Source of the DNA: a virus
Length of the DNA: 64,000 bases
Virus record (IMG/VR): IMGVR_UViG_3300034691_000037
Location: 22,682-86,681 of that record
Direction: 5' to 3' (one strand)
Part shown: positions 1 to 7,771 of the stretch, in pieces
Layout: each line of letters opens with the position of its first letter
Position numbering within the stretch: the first letter of the stretch is position 1
Made by a program: the position numbers and the translations under genes
Notes under the pieces: model-generated
Database searches by the model: none
Seen by the model: the letters and a program-made list of their open reading frames with translations, nothing else
Told to the model about the DNA's origin: nothing

Positions 1-38
1 GGAACTGTTACCTAAACAAAAAAAGAACATAAGAAACC

Positions 39-60
39 AGCCAGGGAATTACCCCTGGCT
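39..60 (-). terminator. Rho-independent-type hairpin after the 70-936 gene
   Basis: AGCCAGGG (39-46) pairs with CCCTGGCT (53-60) around a short AT-rich loop and is followed by GTATGC. It lies just past the stop of the minus-strand gene at 70. It belongs to the CATA/TATG-flanked hairpin family seen throughout the window. Confidence 0.7.
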
Positions 61-69
61 GTATGCCAT

Positions 70-936
70 TTACTTGATTTTATAATGTTTGTTGAGCTTA
101 CCGGTAGACCCGGCATTAACGACATGCGCCTGAACCCAAACTTTCAGACCTGACTGATAACGACGAATATGTCCACGCCGTAGGTGCTCACGTCGTTTAC
201 TAATGCCTTCGTCACTCGGGTCGTTTAGGTTAACGGATTTAGCCCCGCTTACATGCACCACTAACTCATGATAATCATCGTAAGGTAACTCCCCAGGTCT
301 GCGGCCTTTTAGTCGTTTCGGGTTAGGTTTAAGTTCAGCGACCACGTTAGAGCAGGCTAGGGCTTCAAGGAGTTCCGCAACCGCTTTAAAAGCCGGCTTT
401 AAGAACAGACCACCAATGGCCATAGTCGCACCTTCAGAACCGCCTATCACCTTACCCCACTCTAAGGCGGCTTTGTGCGTTGGTGTGATCTTGGCATCCA
501 CACCTTTATTAATCAAGGTCCAGGGGAAGGTCATCTTAAATGGCGCTGTGTTCCATTGACCATGCATGTCTTCGTAATGAGTGAACTTTGAAGCCAGTTG
601 AATTTCAAGTTCGCCAGCGTCGGTTTCTCTAGCAAACACAATGTGTCTATCGTACACGTTGCTGATAAACGACATGTTCTCTAACTGGTCGGTGATGTTG
701 ATATCCTTATCCGGACTGATGTCGGATTCGAATTCCAATACGATCATCGGAAAAGGTAAGCGCAGATCAGCTTCTAGTGCATCGCCACCATTATCAAGAA
801 TGATAGCATTTTTCGGCAGGATAAACCGTTGAGCATCTTTATAGGTATCGGTTACGGTTTTAGCAGTTTGTCCTAACTTAGTCTTATCCTTCAAACTAAA
901 CTTTACCAAATCGCGGAACAGATTGAACTCAGCCAT
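70..936 (-). CDS. Phage protein of unknown function with basic RGHxR...VWV C-terminus
   Basis: 288-residue soluble protein with no membrane segment or signal peptide. The last ~40 residues are strongly basic and carry an RGH...R...SG..VWV signature (RGH at about 254-256, VWV at 266-268). I recognise this tail from several phage hypothetical proteins, where it is suggestive of nucleic-acid contact but not functionally assigned. The ATG at 936 follows a leader of about 150 nt, so this gene may start its own transcript. It ends 10 nt before a strong hairpin. Function unknown; only the reading frame is firm. Confidence 0.85.
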   Translation of the reverse strand: MAEFNLFRDLVKFSLKDKTKLGQTAKTVTDTYKDAQRFILPKNAIILDNGGDALEADLRLPFPMIVLEFESDISPDKDINITDQLENMSFISNVYDRHIVFARETDAGELEIQLASKFTHYEDMHGQWNTAPFKMTFPWTLINKGVDAKITPTHKAALEWGKVIGGSEGATMAIGGLFLKPAFKAVAELLEALACSNVVAELKPNPKRLKGRRPGELPYDDYHELVVHVSGAKSVNLNDPSDEGISKRREHLRRGHIRRYQSGLKVWVQAHVVNAGSTGKLNKHYKIK

Positions 937-1087
937 GACACATTCCTTAATATCAAATAAAAAGATACAGCATAAATAAGAAGAAATACCCTTCCCTGTC
1001 CACCGCCCCAGTACGGAACTCAGCTAACCCGTCAAGGCCGCTGGAACTCACCTGGTCAATGGAATTTACGTCGGGAAGGGGTAGAGC
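937..1087 (-). other. 151-nt non-coding leader with nested inverted repeats
   Basis: There is no plausible gene between the hairpin at 1088-1113 and the start codon at 936. Read on the minus strand, CCCTTCCC (near 1074-1081) can pair with GGGAAGGG (near 990-998). This closes a loop that contains CCAG/CTGG and CAGC/GCTG pairings and two direct copies of GAGTTCC. It could be a structured 5' leader or a small RNA. The AT-rich part just before 936 may hold the promoter or ribosome site. Confidence 0.4.
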
Positions 1088-1113
1088 CTGCAACGTGTAT
1101 GCGCACGTTGCAG
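1088..1113 (-). terminator. 10-bp hairpin terminator after the 1152-1451 gene
   Basis: CTGCAACGTG (1088-1097) and CACGTTGCAG (1104-1113) form a perfect 10-bp stem with a 6-nt loop containing TATG, and TATGC follows. It lies 38 nt past the stop of the gene at 1152. Confidence 0.65.
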
Positions 1114-1151
1114 TATGCACCGATATTGATCAGTGCCTTTCTGGTGAGCGG

Positions 1152-1451
1152 TTATCCCGACTCAGGCATTGCAATATGTTTTAGCGGCCGTGATGGATAC
1201 ACTGCCCAATGCAGTGCCCGTACGGTAGCTTTACCGAGCTTGATTTCCGAAGGTCTATTCCAGGTGTTCAGTAAAATGGAAATCATCCCGTGCAGGCCCC
1301 AGAAGCCTACCGTGGAGATAACCACTGGTTTCATGCGGAAGTGAATGGCGGGCTGTACAAAGACGCCCGGCAAACTACCCCGAATGATCCATGACCACAG
1401 GGTTAATGAACAGACCAACAGAGGGATAATCCACCAGAGAAGAATCTCCAT
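1152..1451 (-). CDS. Small membrane protein
   Basis: 99 residues beginning MEILLWWIIPLLVCSLTLW, a clear N-terminal hydrophobic segment. A second weakly hydrophobic stretch around residues 42-62 contains VISTVGFWGLHGMISILL. The ATG at 1451 is preceded by AAGGAAA at good spacing. It is probably an inner-membrane protein of the infected cell. No family recognised. Confidence 0.7.
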   Translation of the reverse strand: MEILLWWIIPLLVCSLTLWSWIIRGSLPGVFVQPAIHFRMKPVVISTVGFWGLHGMISILLNTWNRPSEIKLGKATVRALHWAVYPSRPLKHIAMPESG

Positions 1452-1517
1452 GCAGTTTCCTTACTGTAGGCCAAGTGTGGGTTTTGCATATTAGGGATCT
1501 TGCGGGTATATTGTTAC

Positions 1518-1937
1518 TTACGTTTCAGGGTTGTAGAGGCGAAGTGTTGCGCAGCCTTTGTAGACTTGCGAACCCACCTTGCTCAGGATGTGTGCGTCAT
1601 GGCTGTGACCGGGTTCGATACGCCGCCCTTCGATGAATTGAATGGTTACGTCGTTTGTGGTGAACTTCACGCCGTACGCACGCTCCAACTCCACTAGCGC
1701 TGCCTTTGTGTCGAACTGACCCTTGACTTCAACGATGGGTGAGATGTTCCGAAACAAGGCCGGTAGGCTAACCATCCGGTAAGGTTTGCAAATACTACCA
1801 TCTTCGGTCTGAAAAATAGCATCGTAACCTTGTAACCATTCTTCATGATTGGTGACAGGGGTAACACTAGTCTTACTCAGGTCGACGCCGCACAGATCGG
1901 CGAGCACTTGGAGCTGTTCATCTTTACTGACTAGCAT
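1518..1937 (-). CDS. Hypothetical protein (139 aa)
   Basis: Soluble 139-residue protein. The ATG at 1937 has GGAGAC seven bases upstream and lies 2 nt after the preceding stop, so it is co-transcribed with 1940-2212. The middle contains a phrase FRNISPIVEVKG followed by a segment around AYGVKFTTNDV. I have seen similar FRN...P..EV patterns in uncharacterised phage proteins but cannot name the family. Confidence 0.8.
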   Translation of the reverse strand: MLVSKDEQLQVLADLCGVDLSKTSVTPVTNHEEWLQGYDAIFQTEDGSICKPYRMVSLPALFRNISPIVEVKGQFDTKAALVELERAYGVKFTTNDVTIQFIEGRRIEPGHSHDAHILSKVGSQVYKGCATLRLYNPET

Positions 1938-1939
1938 GT

Positions 1940-2212
1940 TTATCGTCTCCAGACGTATACGTAATGATCGGGGTCGTTATGGACGAAGTGTTTCATGTAG
2001 CTGATTTCGTGAGGGAGTACTGCAAACGTCTTGCCATCAGTACGACCTTCATGACTTACCGAATAGGCAAACTTTCCATCAAGGCTCGACTCCTTGCGGA
2101 CAATCAACTTATCCGCAAAGTTACAAAGTCTTCCGCCCGGACTATCCCCACTTGCAGGCTCGTCAATCTTCCGGACGGCGTACACGACATCATCAGGTTG
2201 ATATTTTGGCAT
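1940..2212 (-). CDS. Hypothetical protein (90 aa)
   Basis: 90-residue soluble protein beginning MPKYQPDDVVYAVR. The start at 2212 is preceded by AAGGACGG. It is rich in charged residues and ends with an aromatic YVYVWRR tail. It sits in a compact minus-strand run with 2 nt to the next gene. No recognisable domain. Confidence 0.75.
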   Translation of the reverse strand: MPKYQPDDVVYAVRKIDEPASGDSPGGRLCNFADKLIVRKESSLDGKFAYSVSHEGRTDGKTFAVLPHEISYMKHFVHNDPDHYVYVWRR

Positions 2213-2244
2213 GTGCCGTCCTTAAGATTTTAATCGCATCGGCT

Positions 2245-2511
2245 TTAGGATCTCCACTTGGCCACAAGTTCGTCCATCAGCATGCAGAATGCCATGCAAA
2301 TAACCGAACCTACAAAGTAAATGATCAAACCAACAATAGCAAAAGGCCAAAAGCCCATGACTAGATATTGCTGTGTTTTAGACAGGCTGATCATCCCCTC
2401 AGTACGGCGATGCTCTAGCCATGGTTCTTTCCAGTGCCTGTATATGTCACTTATCAACAAAGCTGCTGAAGAGGGTATCCAAACAATCAGAAACAGATAG
2501 AGCCAAAACAT
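2245..2511 (-). CDS. Small two-helix membrane protein
   Basis: 88 residues from the ATG at 2511. I prefer this start to one five codons upstream because GGGAG lies 8 nt before it, and it falls just after the upstream stop. Helix 1 is near residues 2-21 (FWLYLFLIVWIPSSAALLI) and helix 2 near 53-75. The loop between is charged. Likely an inner-membrane protein of unknown role. Confidence 0.75.
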   Translation of the reverse strand: MFWLYLFLIVWIPSSAALLISDIYRHWKEPWLEHRRTEGMISLSKTQQYLVMGFWPFAIVGLIIYFVGSVICMAFCMLMDELVAKWRS

Positions 2512-2513
2512 AC

Positions 2514-2678
2514 CTACCGCTCCCATGGTTTCAGACGCCTGCCTGAACGATTGGTTGTGGGCCGTGCATTGATTTTGGCTACGGTTGAATCCCGCTTAGC
2601 CTGAATACGCACCAACCACGCCTTTATATCGGCAATAAAACGCCGGAAATAAAAACCAACATCTTCTTTAGGTTTCAT
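2514..2678 (-). CDS. Small basic protein (54 aa)
   Basis: The ATG at 2678 overlaps the upstream stop in an ATGA junction and has AAGGGGA upstream. This gives MKPKEDVGFYFRRF and a 54-residue, strongly basic product ending RRLKPWER. A longer in-frame reading exists but would overlap the upstream gene by over 100 nt. Function unknown. Confidence 0.65.
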   Translation of the reverse strand: MKPKEDVGFYFRRFIADIKAWLVRIQAKRDSTVAKINARPTTNRSGRRLKPWER

Positions 2679-3250
2679 GCATTCCCCTTGTCTTGGTATG
2701 TCAAGGAGAAGCCGAGACGTACGAGCTGCGCCGACAAATGATCGATGAGGACATCTGGTTCCGTACCCCTCGCCGTAGATAGCGTATAGCACACGGATTC
2801 TTTTCGGGACGGATGCTTCAGGTTCATGATCACACCAATCGACTCGGCACCGATGACGTCATGGAGCTCGCCTGCGATCTCTACAGACCCGAGTGTGTGG
2901 ATCTTTATACTTGGATCAGGCTTAACGACAGGGAGGCTCAGATCAAACATGAAACCATCAGGTTTTATAACACTTTCATCAGGATGTCTGACATGCGCCG
3001 GATACACCAGCTTGTAGAACGGCGTTGGCGTGTTGAGCTGGAACAGGAAGTTATCCACCAAATAATCGGCATACGCAACGTTAGGTGGGATGGTGTGAGC
3101 AATCCTGGTATTGCGGTCAACCAGCGCATAGTCGAGCTTATCACGCTTCTTTGGTACGTGGATGATCACCCGCATGTGATCAGTCATCCCACGATGATTA
3201 ACGAAATTGGCCAGGTGGACGAGGATAGTCGGGTTAGTGCTGGAAAGCAT
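2675..3250 (-). CDS. Hypothetical protein (191 aa)
   Basis: 191-residue soluble protein. The start at 3250 has GAGGAA eight bases upstream and lies 12 nt after the preceding stop. Its 3' end overlaps the next start by ATGA, so it is translationally coupled. No motif recognised; composition is balanced, without membrane or coiled-coil character. Confidence 0.8.
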   Translation of the reverse strand: MLSSTNPTILVHLANFVNHRGMTDHMRVIIHVPKKRDKLDYALVDRNTRIAHTIPPNVAYADYLVDNFLFQLNTPTPFYKLVYPAHVRHPDESVIKPDGFMFDLSLPVVKPDPSIKIHTLGSVEIAGELHDVIGAESIGVIMNLKHPSRKESVCYTLSTARGTEPDVLIDHLSAQLVRLGFSLTYQDKGNA

Positions 3251-3261
3251 GTTTAGGTTCC

Positions 3262-3822
3262 TCAGTGGGTAAGTGCGGAGAGGAAATTCGAACTCGATTT
3301 CCAGCGCAGGTAAGTGACCTCACGTTCACGAGCACGTTCTTTAACGCGGCTCTTCGTTTTGCGCTCTGCCTTGCCGTCATCGTAATACGCCCACTCTTCA
3401 GACTCAGGAGTGGTATAACGATAGTCCATTAACTTCGGCAAACCGTTGTCTGCGGTAATCGACAAAGTTCGACTACCGGTGAAGGTGGACGTCGAACTTG
3501 GCTTGAAGAGAAGGTAGCCAGATCCGTTAATCGTAGCTGATGAAATATCCACTTCGGACAAAGGGATGTTCGCCATGGCCGTTTGGTTAACCAGATCGAG
3601 TAACCGCTTTGGTTCAATTTCGTTAAAGCCAAGCGCTGGTTGTCGAGGGATGGAATAATTCGACAATACCTCGAACAGATGTCCAATCAGTGAAAGGTTC
3701 CCACGTCCCAACTTCTTGATCAGCAGAGGTTCGATGGATCGCAAGTTGCCATCAAGGAGCCCCTTGACCAGATAACCGGTATGGATGCCGACTTGGCTAA
3801 GGTAGATCTTTTTCTTACGCAT
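3262..3822 (-). CDS. Hypothetical protein with basic C-terminal region (186 aa)
   Basis: Begins MRKKKIYLSQVG. It has a Ser/Thr-rich centre and a highly charged stretch near residues 150-170 (KAERKTKSRVKERAREREV) that suggests nucleic-acid or membrane contact. It is 2 nt from the Nudix gene upstream and probably shares its transcript. No family recognised. Confidence 0.75.
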   Translation of the reverse strand: MRKKKIYLSQVGIHTGYLVKGLLDGNLRSIEPLLIKKLGRGNLSLIGHLFEVLSNYSIPRQPALGFNEIEPKRLLDLVNQTAMANIPLSEVDISSATINGSGYLLFKPSSTSTFTGSRTLSITADNGLPKLMDYRYTTPESEEWAYYDDGKAERKTKSRVKERAREREVTYLRWKSSSNFLSALTH

Positions 3823-3824
3823 GA

Positions 3825-4547
3825 TTAGATTCCTTCGATACCAAAGACTTTGGCGATGTTGAGATAGGGAAGCGATGGGCCATTTTCCATAGCCGGGTAT
3901 CGTTCAAGAATACGCCAGCCTTGCTCCGCCGTGATTCTCTGAGCATGTCGCCAACCTCGCGTCCCATAATCGCCGATTATGAGATACCCTGCTTTAGCGT
4001 ATACATCTGTAACGTATCCAACACACCAAGGATCGCCAGGGTTAGCATCGCTATGACGACTAGCGAATACGTATTCGCCCGGCTTTATATCGTCAGTAAC
4101 TGCCGGAATTGCGATAAGTTGGTGAGCGTAATCTTCACCCGCCATGATTTGTTTCAACAGGAGTGTAAACGGTCTGAAGTGAGGTGTTGGAACTTGGAAC
4201 AATCGTCTCCAATCCCACACACTGCATTTGTCAGGCTCCATTAGTTTGGGTACTGCATCATCGGCAACAGTAGCCTTGACCCATAGCGTGATCCACTGAG
4301 TACCGTCAACAATGTCATCGGTACATGCGAATGGATGGGACACCGACAATAGCTCAAGGCCGGTCTCTTCGAGTACTTCTCGCCGAGCACAGGCTTCTAC
4401 GCTCTCACCATATTCCAACCCACCGCCTGGCGGGCACCATGTATTTGCACCATGACTGCCTTGCCGGATACCTGCTAAGATAGTGTCGTCATCGCACGAT
4501 TCACGACGGATGAGAATAGCGACACCTACTTTAATCTGCCCTGTCAT
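3825..4547 (-). CDS. Nudix hydrolase with extra C-terminal domain
   Basis: A complete Nudix box is visible: G42 then E48, then R56-E57-V-L-E60-E61-T-G63-L. This matches GX5EX7REUXEEXGU and binds the divalent metal that drives pyrophosphate-bond hydrolysis of a nucleoside diphosphate-linked substrate. The Nudix fold occupies about residues 5-135. A further ~100 residues form a C-terminal extension (contains KPGEYVFASRH) that I do not recognise and that could bind substrate or RNA. At 240 residues it is longer than a minimal Nudix enzyme. Phage Nudix enzymes clean up nucleotides or act on NAD-like or capped molecules; the substrate here cannot be read from sequence. Confidence 0.9.
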   Translation of the reverse strand: MTGQIKVGVAILIRRESCDDDTILAGIRQGSHGANTWCPPGGGLEYGESVEACARREVLEETGLELLSVSHPFACTDDIVDGTQWITLWVKATVADDAVPKLMEPDKCSVWDWRRLFQVPTPHFRPFTLLLKQIMAGEDYAHQLIAIPAVTDDIKPGEYVFASRHSDANPGDPWCVGYVTDVYAKAGYLIIGDYGTRGWRHAQRITAEQGWRILERYPAMENGPSLPYLNIAKVFGIEGI

Positions 4548-4853
4548 CTAAACCTCTTCTTTACCAATCGGTGGTTTCCAGCCGCACTGGGCCTGGACTA
4601 ATTCCCATACGCCAGAACCCTGGTTATACTTAACGCGTGGTTTTGTAGCTTTTAGCTCTTCATTCAAACGCGCGATCTCGAAGTTGAGATGGTCGATCTC
4701 TTGTTCAAGGTTATGGATAGCCAGATCCACGATTGGTTTTACCCGACTGTAATACTGGTTTCCCGTTAAGTCTTCATGGGAGGGACCACCGCAAAAGCGA
4801 TCCATGGCGGACAACTCGTAAAGGGTTGATGGCCAGTTGATTTTAGTTCTCAT
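4548..4853 (-). CDS. Hypothetical coiled-coil protein (101 aa)
   Basis: 101 residues; about residues 45-72 (IVDLAIHNLEQEIDHLNFEI and onward) show a heptad-like Leu/Ile pattern consistent with a short coiled coil. Its start overlaps the upstream stop (ATGA). It abuts the Nudix gene directly, so the two are likely co-translated. Confidence 0.75.
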   Translation of the reverse strand: MRTKINWPSTLYELSAMDRFCGGPSHEDLTGNQYYSRVKPIVDLAIHNLEQEIDHLNFEIARLNEELKATKPRVKYNQGSGVWELVQAQCGWKPPIGKEEV

Positions 4854-5251
4854 TCGAGTACCATTAATAGAAGAACTTGGGGTGTAGAGATAAACAGAGA
4901 TGTGGGCGACGAGGATGGTCTGATAAACAGTGGCTTTACTCCAGCCACATCTTCAACCATCTTCATCAGTTCCGAAAGCGCTCTCAGCGAATAACCGGCC
5001 GGTAACATTTCGGACATTTCATGAATGGCCTCATCGTAAGACAAGTAAGTGTCAGGGAACGCGGATGCTGCGTCTTCCTTAAGGAAATGATCCGGTACTT
5101 GTACAGGGACCATAAGGTTGATGGAAGTACCCGCATCCTCTTTCTTTTCTTTAATAAGGACATGTTGAGCTTCGCTGGTAGTGTTAAGGTCGTCCAGCTG
5201 TTTGCGAAAGCGCTCAATCAGGGCAATCTCGTTAGCATTGAAGTTGTTCAT
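4850..5251 (-). CDS. Hypothetical protein (133 aa)
   Basis: The start is chosen at 5251 (MNNFNANEIALIERFRK), where AGG lies 8 nt upstream. The longer reading begins inside the terminator hairpin at 5284. The N-terminal half is acidic and helical. It is the first gene after the 5283-5309 terminator, so an unseen promoter must lie in the short gap or transcription reads through. Confidence 0.75.
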   Translation of the reverse strand: MNNFNANEIALIERFRKQLDDLNTTSEAQHVLIKEKKEDAGTSINLMVPVQVPDHFLKEDAASAFPDTYLSYDEAIHEMSEMLPAGYSLRALSELMKMVEDVAGVKPLFIRPSSSPTSLFISTPQVLLLMVLE

Positions 5252-5282
5252 AAATAAACCTAGTTGTGTAAAAAAAGAAAGC

Positions 5283-5309
5283 ATATAGCCGGGGCACTGC
5301 CCCGGCTAT
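5283..5309. terminator. Strong hairpin with CATATA/TATATG base
   Basis: A perfect inverted repeat reads CATATAGCCGGGG then CACTG then CCCCGGCTATATG, with a T-run on the minus-strand side. It separates the exported-protein gene (5321-6217) from the next gene. Confidence 0.8.
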
Positions 5310-5320
5310 ATGTCGCACAG

Positions 5321-6217
5321 TTACTTCACCGCTGCTGCTTGACGCACGTTACGCACGATGGCCTTGTCGACGACGGTCTGAAGAAGCTCAGCGTCGTTTT
5401 CGTCCATGCCTTCGAAGAACGCATTGTTGTACACGAACTGAGCACGCAGGCAATAGGTGTCCGGCCTCAGTGTGGTGGAGGTTTCGATACCGTTGGTCGA
5501 AAGAACTTCACAGGTCACGTACAGCGGATTGGAATTCGAGTCCTTGACTTTCTTGAAAGCACTGACATCGATCTCGCCGATGCGCAGGTCTTCTTTGAAC
5601 TCACCGGTAATTTCACCAGAGATCTTGCCTTGACGGCCGACGTAGATCAAACCAGCGATAGGGATGTCAATACCGCCTTTACGGATCTTGCCTTCAGCAG
5701 CAGCCTTGGCGGCCCAGCGCCAGTTCTTGAACCCGACGATGTTCAGATCTTTGTAGTCTTTGTCGATATTGCCGAAGTTACGCAGGGTGACTTCAGCGCC
5801 GGAGCCGTCAACAATGGCAACGCCCATGTTCTTGTAGTCGCTATCAGACAGGTCGGCAAAGTCTTTGACCTTGCTATTCTTGCCATGAATCCAGTAGATC
5901 GCTTCCTGGTGGGCATCGGTAGTGGAGATGTCGGTCGGCATCGGACGCGAGGTTACCGCATCGTTTTGCAGGATCGCGATATCACATTCGCCGGACTTCA
6001 GGCGGGTAGCGGAATCGACGGAACCTTTGGTGTTGACGAACTTGACAACTACCAGACTTTTGGAGTTGGACTGGATCTCGGTACCAACAACCTGGCCGAT
6101 CTGGCTGTAATAGCCTTCAGCAGCGCCGGTGCAGAACTTCAGCTCTTTGGGTTCAGAGGCAAGTGCCCCGAACGAGATGGCCATCAAGGCCAGGACAGCG
6201 TAGAACATTTTCTTCAT
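5321..6217 (-). CDS. Secreted TAXI/NMT1-like periplasmic solute-binding protein
   Basis: Residues 1-21 (MKKMFYAVLALMAISFGALA) are a classical Sec signal peptide with an ALA cleavage site. The mature part opens KELKFCTGAAEGYYSQIGQ and continues with KGSVDSATRLKSGECDIAI. These match the family pattern of TAXI-type TRAP transporter binding proteins (TGG..G.YYPIG..., then T.GS.EN...L.SGE.D.A). At 298 residues it has the normal length of that family. It would act in the periplasm, binding a small molecule or masking a host receptor. No transporter membrane subunit is nearby, so an uptake role is not supported; it stands alone between a terminator and small unknown genes. Two Cys residues in the mature chain may form a disulfide. 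SD AGGAAG precedes the ATG at 6217. Confidence 0.8.
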   Translation of the reverse strand: MKKMFYAVLALMAISFGALASEPKELKFCTGAAEGYYSQIGQVVGTEIQSNSKSLVVVKFVNTKGSVDSATRLKSGECDIAILQNDAVTSRPMPTDISTTDAHQEAIYWIHGKNSKVKDFADLSDSDYKNMGVAIVDGSGAEVTLRNFGNIDKDYKDLNIVGFKNWRWAAKAAAEGKIRKGGIDIPIAGLIYVGRQGKISGEITGEFKEDLRIGEIDVSAFKKVKDSNSNPLYVTCEVLSTNGIETSTTLRPDTYCLRAQFVYNNAFFEGMDENDAELLQTVVDKAIVRNVRQAAAVK

Positions 6218-6245
6218 CGTCTTACTTCCTAGTGGGTATTGCGGG

Positions 6246-6482
6246 TTATTGTTTAATGGTTACAGGTACGCCAAGCATTACAAGACCTTCCAGCAATGAC
6301 TGCGGTTGTTGGTCTTTTGGCAATGCCCGCACTTCGGCAATACGATTTTCCAACTCAACTGCTGCGACGTTGTAGGCAGAGTAGTTGGGAACCGGTTCAG
6401 GTTTAAGCCAAGCAACGCCGGCCGCTTGAGCCCGCATTCGTTTATAGAGCGCCATTGCGTCAAGCTGAAAACTACTGGACAT
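6246..6482 (-). CDS. Hypothetical protein (78 aa)
   Basis: 78-residue soluble protein. The ATG at 6482 has GGGGG seven bases upstream. It contains PVPNYSAYNVAAVELENRIA and a predicted helical centre. It lies between the tandem-duplicated pair upstream and the secreted protein downstream, with a 28-nt gap to the latter. No family recognised. Confidence 0.7.
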   Translation of the reverse strand: MSSSFQLDAMALYKRMRAQAAGVAWLKPEPVPNYSAYNVAAVELENRIAEVRALPKDQQPQSLLEGLVMLGVPVTIKQ

Positions 6483-6490
6483 CTAACCCC

Positions 6491-6817
6491 CTATTGGGCA
6501 CCAGGGGTTTTACACATGGTGATGATAAGCTGTTCGATCAACTCATCCGCCTTATGTAAATCCTCTGTAAATATTGTTTCAACAAAGCCATCGCTATCAA
6601 GGGTACCGGCAACCGCCTTCGCGCCAATCAGTGCAGCGTACAGACTAAACTCCCAAGAGGAATTGCCGAATGGTCGCTTGCTGTCAAAGTTTGACTTAGC
6701 TTGCCACAGAGTAAACAACAAGCTTTGAAGGTAATTGCGGATAGACGATTTAGGACCACCCTTTTCAAACTGCCATTCGAGATCAAGCAGTTCATCATGA
6801 GTTATCTCGGTTGCCAT
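6491..6817 (-). CDS. Tandem-duplicate hypothetical protein, copy A (108 aa)
   Basis: Clearly paralogous to the gene immediately upstream (6802-7194). Shared blocks are LLDLEW, then R..L..LL.TLW, FDSK.P.GNS.W, Y.AL..AKA..G, and I..MC.TP near the C-terminus. The shared W-x-F and FDSK...GNS.W cores suggest a compact helical domain. It overlaps copy B by 16 nt, so translation is coupled. Function unknown. Confidence 0.8.
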   Translation of the reverse strand: MATEITHDELLDLEWQFEKGGPKSSIRNYLQSLLFTLWQAKSNFDSKRPFGNSSWEFSLYAALIGAKAVAGTLDSDGFVETIFTEDLHKADELIEQLIITMCKTPGAQ

Positions 6818-7194
6818 GATTCCGCCAAGGTTTTAGCACAGTCGGGAGTCGAGCACATGGCTGTGATCAGACCCATTGTGATATCGGAAGCCTTCTTGAC
6901 ATTACCGTCACCACGTTCCCAGCCGAACATGGTTTCGTCAATATCACCTTCAATGGCTTTAGCGGCTACGAGAGCTTCGTAGAAGTCAAGCTGCCAACCA
7001 CTATTACCCCACGGCCATTTAGAATCAAAACTCTCACCCCTTTCCCAAAGGGTCAGCAACAGATGCTTAAGGAAGTCACGGATACGGACTTTACCTACAT
7101 CACGGAAATCCCACTCGAAATCGAGCAACTCCGGATTCTCGCAAACAAGCGGTGCTGGTACGAACCGCACGCCATTGATCAGAACTTCAGTCAT
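6802..7194 (-). CDS. Tandem-duplicate hypothetical protein, copy B (130 aa)
   Basis: Paralog of the following gene. It carries the same LLDFEW, LLLTLW, FDSKWPWGNSGW, AKAIEG and AMCSTP blocks plus an N-terminal extension of about 20 residues. It overlaps the upstream gene by 8 nt. Duplication in place with divergence is seen directly; the role is unknown. Confidence 0.8.
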   Translation of the reverse strand: MTEVLINGVRFVPAPLVCENPELLDFEWDFRDVGKVRIRDFLKHLLLTLWERGESFDSKWPWGNSGWQLDFYEALVAAKAIEGDIDETMFGWERGDGNVKKASDITMGLITAMCSTPDCAKTLAESWQPR

Positions 7195-7771
7195 TGTCTT
7201 TCACCCGTGACTGGTGAACGATGTCGTCCTGGATAACATCGTAGTAAATCTGTATATCCAGGAGGTACTTACGATCCTGAGTATAAGCCTGGACCGCGTA
7301 GTGGTTCTGTTCAGGCTCACCGTCGAGACAGGTCACGAGATGATAAGCCTTGAATGCGTTTACTGCACCACGCACCAGAGCCGCAGCTGCACCAGTATCG
7401 TTCTGGTTGATGTCCTCAATCATGAAGAGGAACTCATCCATCGTACCAGCATCTACAAATTCCTGATGGAGCTGAGGAACGTCACGACGGGTAGCCTGGA
7501 CTGAAAGGAACGGTTCAGGTTCTCCACGGACCTGACTGTTCCAGAGCACCGCGACGGAGTCATCCGTCTTGACGCAAGTGGCGACATAGTCAGGATGCTG
7601 CAGTCGGTAGTCTGCTTTTGCAAACTCTTCTTGAAGCGATATCACCAGCGACCAAATGGGAAACTCGGCATGCATGCCGGCCAGGTCGTTGAGTACGTGC
7701 ATCTGGCTGAGTTGGAACTTAGTAGCCAAGTCCAGCAGTCGTTTTTCTTCAAACTTATTAACGGTGCTCAT
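7187..7771 (-). CDS. Hypothetical protein (194 aa)
   Basis: 194-residue acidic soluble protein beginning MSTVNKFEEKRLLDLATKF. Start and upstream stop overlap as TAATG. It has no transmembrane segment or familiar motif. Part of the compact minus-strand operon running from about 10.7 kb to 5.3 kb. Confidence 0.8.
   Translation of the reverse strand: MSTVNKFEEKRLLDLATKFQLSQMHVLNDLAGMHAEFPIWSLVISLQEEFAKADYRLQHPDYVATCVKTDDSVAVLWNSQVRGEPEPFLSVQATRRDVPQLHQEFVDAGTMDEFLFMIEDINQNDTGAAAALVRGAVNAFKAYHLVTCLDGEPEQNHYAVQAYTQDRKYLLDIQIYYDVIQDDIVHQSRVKDND

Noticed and set aside
937-1087. tRNA gene in the 937-1087 gap
   Set aside because: No acceptor stem with a TTCGA-type T loop and D loop could be laid out; the pairing is long-range instead.
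5264-6232. Long plus-strand open frame (322 codons) opposite the TAXI-like gene
   Set aside because: It is a shadow of the GC-biased minus-strand gene, with no ribosome site; the opposite frame has a signal peptide and family motifs.
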